Shown piece after piece: positions 62,830 through 64,000 of a DNA stretch of 64,000 nt (within the stretch, counting starts at the first letter, position 1; every line of letters starts with the position of its first letter). The DNA comes from Flavobacterium zepuense (GTDB lineage Bacteria; Bacteroidota; Bacteroidia; Flavobacteriales; Flavobacteriaceae). Under the pieces are notes generated by a model. It saw only the letters and a list, made by a program, of their open reading frames with translations. It was not told the origin of the DNA and ran no database searches. The stretch spans positions 62,001-126,000 of the forward strand of contig NZ_VJVZ01000007.1 in assembly GCF_007097145.1 (NCBI RefSeq), written 5' to 3'. Position numbers and translations under genes: made by a program.

Positions 62830-64000
62830 CTATTCAGCTTTTATTTTAACATTTTTTAAAACCACATTGTTAATGGTTTTTACCTTTTCTTCAGCACCAT
62901 TTTTAGATCTAATTGCCACATTTTCAAAGGTAAAATCCTTTAATTCGTACTTGTCGGATTCGGCAATATCAAAGCCAACCTTACAGTCCAGCTTTATGTT
63001 TTTCATGGTTATATTTTGCGCATAAGACATTAAAGGTTCTGTACGGCCTTTTAAATCAAAGAATTGCGTCCACGGTTTGATGCTGATCAGGCTTCCTGCA
63101 TCTCCGGTAATATCTTCAACCAAAATGTATTCATACAGCTGTGGCGTATCAGGCCGTATTTTAAGGTGCAGTGTTTTTTCGGCCTCATGAAGTTTGCATC
63201 GCCTGAAGATAACATTGTAATTATGAATGGATTCGCTACCGCAGGTTAACGCGCTGTGGCAAAATCCGTACTCGTTATCCTCTATGATAATGTTGCGGTT
63301 TTCGCCATTATTTCCGTCATTATCGGCATATGGGCCTTTGCCGCCTTTTAGGGCAACGGCATCATCATTAACAGACATATAGCAGTTTTTAATGAGGAAA
63401 TTGGTGCATACATCAATGTCCACAGCATCGGTGCTTGGGGCTTTTACAGGGGCTTTAGGCGAGGTAATGCGAAGGTTTAAAAGCTTAACATTATGGCATT
63501 TATAAAAATGGGTGGTCCAGAATGGAGAGTTCTTTAAGCTAATACCTGATATCTGAACATCCTTACTGTTTGACACATACACCAGCCGCGGGCGCATTTC
63601 ATCTTTATTAGTACACTTGGGATTAAATTCCCTGCGCAGCCAAAAGGCTTTCCAGTAGCGCAACCCATTACCATCTATAGTACCTTTACCACTCATACTG
63701 AATCCGTTAACCCCATCGGCATTTACAAGTGCGGGGAAATATTGGCATGTTTCCCCCTCCATACGGGTAGTAATCACTGGGAAGTTACTAATATCATCGC
63801 TGCCTTTAAGCACTCCATCTTTTTCGATGTAAAGGTGCGTGCCCTGCTTAAAAAAGAGCGCTCCGCTAAGGTAAGTGCCTTTAGGTATGATGATTACGCC
63901 ACCACCAGCCTGCGCCGCCTTGTCTATCACTGCCTGTATTTTAACTGTCTGAACCAGGGTACTATCGGTGCTAACCCCATGATCTGTGAGCTTATACTGT
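62830..64000 (-). CDS. GH28-family hydrolase, N-terminus beyond the window
   Basis: The frame is open from the stop at 62830 to the right edge (about 390 residues); a GTG at 63930 is internal, since DHGVSTDSTLVQTVKIQAVI upstream is the usual GH28 opening. Motifs are APSTDAVDID, VNDDAVALKGG, GFCHSALTCGSES (His kept, HS instead of HG) and HLKIRPD. This pattern resembles rhamnogalacturonan-active GH28 proteins of Bacteroidota more than polygalacturonases. It is 17 bp upstream of the six-hairpin glycosidase gene and is the first visible gene of the cluster. Confidence 0.88.
   Translation of the reverse strand, partial: QYKLTDHGVSTDSTLVQTVKIQAVIDKAAQAGGGVIIIPKGTYLSGALFFKQGTHLYIEKDGVLKGSDDISNFPVITTRMEGETCQYFPALVNADGVNGFSMSGKGTIDGNGLRYWKAFWLRREFNPKCTNKDEMRPRLVYVSNSKDVQISGISLKNSPFWTTHFYKCHNVKLLNLRITSPKAPVKAPSTDAVDIDVCTNFLIKNCYMSVNDDAVALKGGKGPYADNDGNNGENRNIIIEDNEYGFCHSALTCGSESIHNYNVIFRRCKLHEAEKTLHLKIRPDTPQLYEYILVEDITGDAGSLISIKPWTQFFDLKGRTEPLMSYAQNITMKNIKLDCKVGFDIAESDKYELKDFTFENVAIRSKNGAEEKVKTINNVVLKNVKIKAE

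Noticed and set aside
62830-63930. GTG at 63930 as the true start of the last GH28 gene
   Set aside because: The frame stays open to the window edge and the residues upstream match the conserved GH28 opening, so the gene is truncated by the window instead.

Overview
The window looks like a chromosomal piece of a member of the Bacteroidota, most likely a Flavobacteriaceae (Flavobacterium-like) genome. The evidence is the -7 promoter hexamers of the TAnnTTTG type (TATCTTTG before pheT, thiN and mnmE), a C-terminal type IX secretion sorting domain, a TonB receptor paired with a DUF4249 lipoprotein, a monomeric NADP isocitrate dehydrogenase, and a polysaccharide utilisation locus full of exported CAZymes. 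No rRNA, tRNA, CRISPR array, phage or insertion sequence was recognised.

Layout. Positions 1-29500 are mostly housekeeping genes with short intergenic regions: a truncated M14 metallopeptidase, pheT, gyrA with a following TPR gene, clpC, icd, a LytS/LytTR two-component pair divergent from a TonB receptor plus DUF4249 lipoprotein, thiN, a type IX-secreted beta-propeller protein, an alpha/beta hydrolase, a membrane-anchored MutS-like ATPase, a universal stress protein, mnmE, a short-chain dehydrogenase and a Crp/Fnr-type regulator. The spaces between these genes carry several inverted repeats, simple-sequence tracts and a small dispersed motif.

Positions 29650-64000 form one 34-kb block, all on the minus strand, devoted to rhamnogalacturonan-I (pectin 'hairy region'). 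Read in the direction of transcription (right to left) it encodes GH28, a six-hairpin glycosidase of uncertain family, GH105, two GH28, GH42, GH2, GH105, a CE12-type esterase, GH106, a stand-alone domain otherwise seen with GH105, tagaturonate reductase (uxaB), altronate dehydratase (uxaA), PL11 lyase, a second CE12 esterase and a third GH105. Then come the L-rhamnose genes: RhaT transporter, RhaM mutarotase, a fused rhamnulose-1-phosphate aldolase/lactaldehyde dehydrogenase, RhaI isomerase, a rhamnulokinase-like FGGY kinase and an FMN-dependent lactate dehydrogenase.

How the genes fit together. Esterases deacetylate the backbone; the PL11 lyase and GH28 enzymes cut it; GH2 and GH42 remove galactose side chains; GH105 and GH106 release unsaturated galacturonate and rhamnose from the ends. 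Rhamnose is imported and cleaved to DHAP and lactaldehyde, which the fused dehydrogenase should oxidise to lactate and LldD to pyruvate. Galacturonate enters the tagaturonate/altronate route (UxaB, UxaA). SusC/SusD transporters, uxaC, kdgK/kdgA and a dedicated regulator are not in the window; the cluster runs off the right edge, so they may lie beyond it.

The most distinctive regulatory signal is a pair of identical 16-bp palindromes (TTTACC-N4-GGTAAA), one before the Crp/Fnr-type gene and one before the adjacent dehydrogenase, each at exactly the same distance from a -7-like element.
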